Shown: positions 55,883-58,164 of the stretch, one piece after another
How positions within the stretch are numbered: position 1 is the stretch's first letter
Layout of the letters: each line of letters opens with the position of its first letter
Origin: Planctomycetota bacterium
Lineage (GTDB): Bacteria; Planctomycetota; Uabimicrobiia; Uabimicrobiales; Uabimicrobiaceae
Direction: 5' to 3'
DNA length: 58,164 nucleotides
Assembly (NCBI GenBank): GCA_029260735.1
Contig: JAJDCR010000028.1
Location: 1 to 58,164, forward strand
Notes under the pieces: generated by a model
Databases searched by the model: none
What the model was told of the DNA's origin: nothing
The model's input: only the letters and a program-made list of their open reading frames with translations
Program-made: the position numbers and the translations under genes

Positions 55883-57721
55883 ATGGCAAAAGTATTTGTA
55901 TTCCCTGGGCAAGGTTCACAGCATGTTGGGATGGGACGAGATCTTTTTTCTGCCTTCCCCCAGCTTATAGAGCAAGCGGATTCTCTTCTGGGCTATTCGA
56001 TATCGGAATTGTGTCTGGAAGACAAAGATAAACAACTACGGCAGACGCAATATACCCAACCTGCTTTATATATTGTCAACGCTCTGAGTTATTTACGAAA
56101 AATAGAAGAGGAAGGTGTAAAGCCTGACTTTGTCGCGGGCCATAGTTTGGGAGAATACAACGCCCTTTTTGCCGCGGGGGCATTTGATTTTATTACCGGA
56201 TTAAAATTAGTGCAAAAGCGGGGAGAGCTTATGGGAGAGGTTTCCCAAAGTTCGATGGCTGCGGTGGTGGGGCTTTCCGCAGATAAAGTTCGTCAGATCA
56301 TTGCCCAAGAATTCTCTACTTTAGAAGTGGCCAACCTCAATACACGAACGCAAATTGTCATTGCCGGTGGCACCGAAGAAATCAACTCTGCTGGAGATGT
56401 TTTTCAAAAAGCAGGAGGGCGTTATGTCATCCTCAATGTTAGTGCGGCATTTCACTCTAACTACATGTCAAAGGTCAAAGAAAAATTTTCTCGGTTTATT
56501 GCAAATTTTTCTTTTGCTTCTCTCAAAATTCCCGTTATATCCAATTATACAGCTCAACCTTACCAAGACGAAGAAACGGCTCAAAACCTAATAGAACAAA
56601 TTACCGCTTCGGTGCGCTGGCAAGAGTCGATGGAATATTTACTAAGGCAGGCTGAACCAGAGTTTGAGGAAGTTGGTCCGAAAAAAGTTTTGACGGGATT
56701 GTTGGCCAAAATTAGAAAAGAATATAAACCATCTTCAGAGACAAGTGTGCCCCCTATAAAACAAGAGAAAAACATTATCTTTATGTTCTCAGGGCAGGGA
56801 ACACAGTACTATCATATGGGAAAGGAGCTTTATGAGAATGACGAAACTTTCCGTGGGTCTATGGACGATTGTGACAAAGTAGTAAAGGAGATACTAGGCA
56901 CTTCGATTGTAGAAATCCTCTACCAAGAAAGAGAAAACCGTTTTGAAGGATTTTCTCTTACTTCCTACACTCATCCCGCCATTTTTATGTTTGGCTACAG
57001 TTTAACTCAAGTGATTTTAAAATGGGGAGTTTCTCCGGACTATCTATTAGGCTATAGCTTAGGAGAGTACGTCGCAAATGTCATTGGCGGCGCTCTCTCT
57101 TTAGAAGATGGGCTAAGAGCTGTTATTGAGCAAGGAATTTTGGTAGAAAAGTATACTCCTGAGGCCACTATTTTTGCCGTGCTTGCTTCTCCTGATATTC
57201 TAGAAAAGTACCCTTCTGTTTTTGCCAACACTTGGCTTGCCGGGAGGAATTTTCCGAAAAACTTTACCCTGACCGTTCCAGAAGAAAATATAGCTGAGGT
57301 CACCGTTTTTTTTAAGGAACAAAGCATATCTTTCCAGCAACTACCTGTAAGCCGAGGTTTCCATTCTCCTTTGATTGATGAAGCGAAGAACCGTTTTAAA
57401 GATTTTGCCCAAAAGTTAAAGATAGCAGCTCCCGCAACACGAATTGTTTCTCCTGTTCTAGGAGGTGATCTAGCAGAAGTGAATACAGAGTATTTGTGGA
57501 ATACAGTGCGGCAACCAGTAGAGTTATCCCAAACACTAGACTTTTTAGAAGAGCGTAGTGAAAAAAATATTTATATTGATATTGGACCTGCCGGTTCCAT
57601 GGCCACTGCCGTGAAATACAACTGCCCTGCGACAGAGAATCCTCCTATAGTTACGATCAACGCTTTTGGTAAAAATTTGCAGAGCTTGAAAAGAGCTAGG
57701 GATCTCATTGCTAGCTATTGA
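55883..57721 (+). CDS. tandem trans-acting acyltransferase: malonyl-AT fused to acyl hydrolase (AH)
   Basis: 612 aa, two AT-fold domains. Domain 1 (about 1-285) has FPGQGSQHVGMG, GHSLGEYNALFAAGAFDF (Ser88) and AFHS (His191). It closely resembles PksC-type malonyl-CoA transacylases, which load the ACPs of AT-less PKSs. Domain 2 (about 293-612) has MFSGQGTQYYHMGKELY, GYSLGEYVA (Ser392, Tyr for the usual His) and GFHSPLID. It resembles the PksD/PedC group, whose members hydrolyse stalled acyl chains from ACPs. Similar fusions exist (MmpC, BryP). AAGGA lies 9 nt before the ATG. It is codirectional with the giant gene, 314 nt downstream, and should supply malonyl to both megasynthases. Confidence 0.92.
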   Translation: MAKVFVFPGQGSQHVGMGRDLFSAFPQLIEQADSLLGYSISELCLEDKDKQLRQTQYTQPALYIVNALSYLRKIEEEGVKPDFVAGHSLGEYNALFAAGAFDFITGLKLVQKRGELMGEVSQSSMAAVVGLSADKVRQIIAQEFSTLEVANLNTRTQIVIAGGTEEINSAGDVFQKAGGRYVILNVSAAFHSNYMSKVKEKFSRFIANFSFASLKIPVISNYTAQPYQDEETAQNLIEQITASVRWQESMEYLLRQAEPEFEEVGPKKVLTGLLAKIRKEYKPSSETSVPPIKQEKNIIFMFSGQGTQYYHMGKELYENDETFRGSMDDCDKVVKEILGTSIVEILYQERENRFEGFSLTSYTHPAIFMFGYSLTQVILKWGVSPDYLLGYSLGEYVANVIGGALSLEDGLRAVIEQGILVEKYTPEATIFAVLASPDILEKYPSVFANTWLAGRNFPKNFTLTVPEENIAEVTVFFKEQSISFQQLPVSRGFHSPLIDEAKNRFKDFAQKLKIAAPATRIVSPVLGGDLAEVNTEYLWNTVRQPVELSQTLDFLEERSEKNIYIDIGPAGSMATAVKYNCPATENPPIVTINAFGKNLQSLKRARDLIASY

Positions 57722-57740
57722 GATCTTTGACTGATCTAGC

Positions 57741-57770
57741 TGAAGGAGATGAAGGAGATGAAGGAGATGA
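57741..57770 (+). repeat. 9-nt tandem repeat (TGAAGGAGA, about three copies)
   Basis: Three uninterrupted copies of TGAAGGAGA followed by a partial TGAAGA lie 20 nt after the AT stop codon. Non-coding, perhaps replication slippage. It has no clear terminator character. Confidence 0.7.
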
Positions 57771-57804
57771 AGAGAAGAAATTTTTCTGAAGTGTAAAAAA
57801 TTTG

Positions 57805-57934
57805 TTTTTGGGAAAAAATCGCTATCAGTTTATTACCATTATTCACCCCACTTGATCGCAGACGGTTGTCGTGCGGGTTAGTTATGAGAGATCTATTAGA
57901 TTTCTATGAGTTTTCTCTAAAGTGTCAAGACTAA
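57805..57934 (+). pseudogene. decayed condensation-domain fragment
   Basis: Three frames together encode a C-domain core: RYQFITIIH in one, HLIADGCRAG in the next, LVMRDLLDFYE in the third, ending TAA near 57934. Joined, this parallels the terminal C domain of the leftward giant gene (YHIIMIIHHLITDGVS... DLFHFYE), including the HHxxxDG motif. Two frameshifts and the missing flanks show a dead remnant. It implies that a second C domain or NRPS-type gene once stood here. Confidence 0.6.
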
Positions 57935-57990
57935 AAATTGATGCGTGTGCAAAAAGTATCTCTTCATCTTAAGCCTCGGAGAGGCGAAGA

Positions 57991-58107
57991 CACGTAGACA
58001 GGGGATTTATCCCCTGGAATGGATATATCCCTAAATTATTGCCCTTTACTAAAGGGCATTTCTTCTTGGACTCTCTTACACCAGGGAATAAATTCCCTGG
58101 CTACGTG
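57991..58107. repeat. inverted repeat element with hairpin arms
   Basis: Arms 57991-58017 and 58081-58107 are inverted copies (27 nt, few mismatches) with outer ends CACGTAG and CTACGTG. Each is also a hairpin around CCAGGGAA/TTCCCTGG-type sequence. Between them is a third stem (GCCCTTTACTAAAGGGC, 58041-58057). Small hairpins flank the element outside (57973-57986; 58112-58127). The rest of 57722-58164 holds no gene I can support. Confidence 0.8.
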
Positions 58108-58164
58108 CCACTGCCGCATTCGCGGCAAAAAGAAAACTCAGAAAACTTTTTACACATGCATCAA

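Noticed and set aside
55883..57721. Two-domain AT gene as a primary-metabolism FabD
   Set aside because: It has two AT domains with PksC-like and PksD/PedC-like motifs and lies beside AT-less PKS genes.

Overview
The window is bacterial chromosome: dense genes, short gaps, Shine-Dalgarno sites, a classic prfB +1 frameshift, and housekeeping genes beside a very large natural-product locus. The DNA is AT-rich. There is no rRNA or other strong phylogenetic marker, so I name no species. UppP and a secreted hypothetical protein show a peptidoglycan-making bacterium. Several palindromic repeat elements suggest a repeat-bearing genome, possibly of symbiont or uncultured type (inference only).

Left part (1-11.4 kb), ordinary genes: the 3' end of a Pro/Gln-rich repeat protein and a DUF938 methyltransferase (+); a leftward set prfB, a secreted hypothetical, rdgB and uppP; a pentapeptide-repeat protein and ychF (+); then a leftward set tal, pgi, a family-2 glycosyltransferase and a DUF2064 transferase. 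tal and pgi overlap by 20 nt, and the two transferases overlap by 53 nt. A hairpin-rich inverted repeat lies between the convergent ychF and DUF2064 genes.

Main part (11.6-57.7 kb), a trans-AT polyketide synthase / NRPS hybrid made of two giant divergent genes plus a tandem acyltransferase gene. The rightward gene (7595 aa) begins with a GNAT-ACP loading unit and carries six KS domains: KS-DH-KR-cMT-ACP, KS-ECH-ACP, KS-ACP, KS-KR-ACP, KS-KR-ACP, and KS-DH-DH without KR or ACP. The leftward gene (6895 aa from the preferred ATG) begins with the missing KR-ACP, then has C-A-ACP (glycine-like code), KS-DH-KR-ACP, KS-ECH-ECH-ACP, KS-ACP, and a terminal KS-ACP-sulfotransferase-condensation unit. 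Domain logic therefore orders the line as right gene first, left gene second, with one module split between them. No megasynthase module has an AT. Malonyl units must come in trans from the fused malonyl-AT/acyl-hydrolase gene at 55883-57721.

The line has ten KS domains, one amino-acid step, two carriers with the beta-branching Trp signature and three embedded crotonase-fold (ECH) domains. The window has no HMG-synthase cassette, no thioesterase, no enoylreductase and no phosphopantetheinyl transferase, so some functions must lie elsewhere. The most unusual points are the KS-ACP-ST-C terminus without a thioesterase, a carrier with GVAS in place of GxDS, a tandem DH pair in which the first lacks its catalytic Asp, and repeated post-KS linkers that look like recombination scars. 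Right of the AT gene lie a decayed condensation-domain fragment and another palindromic repeat element.
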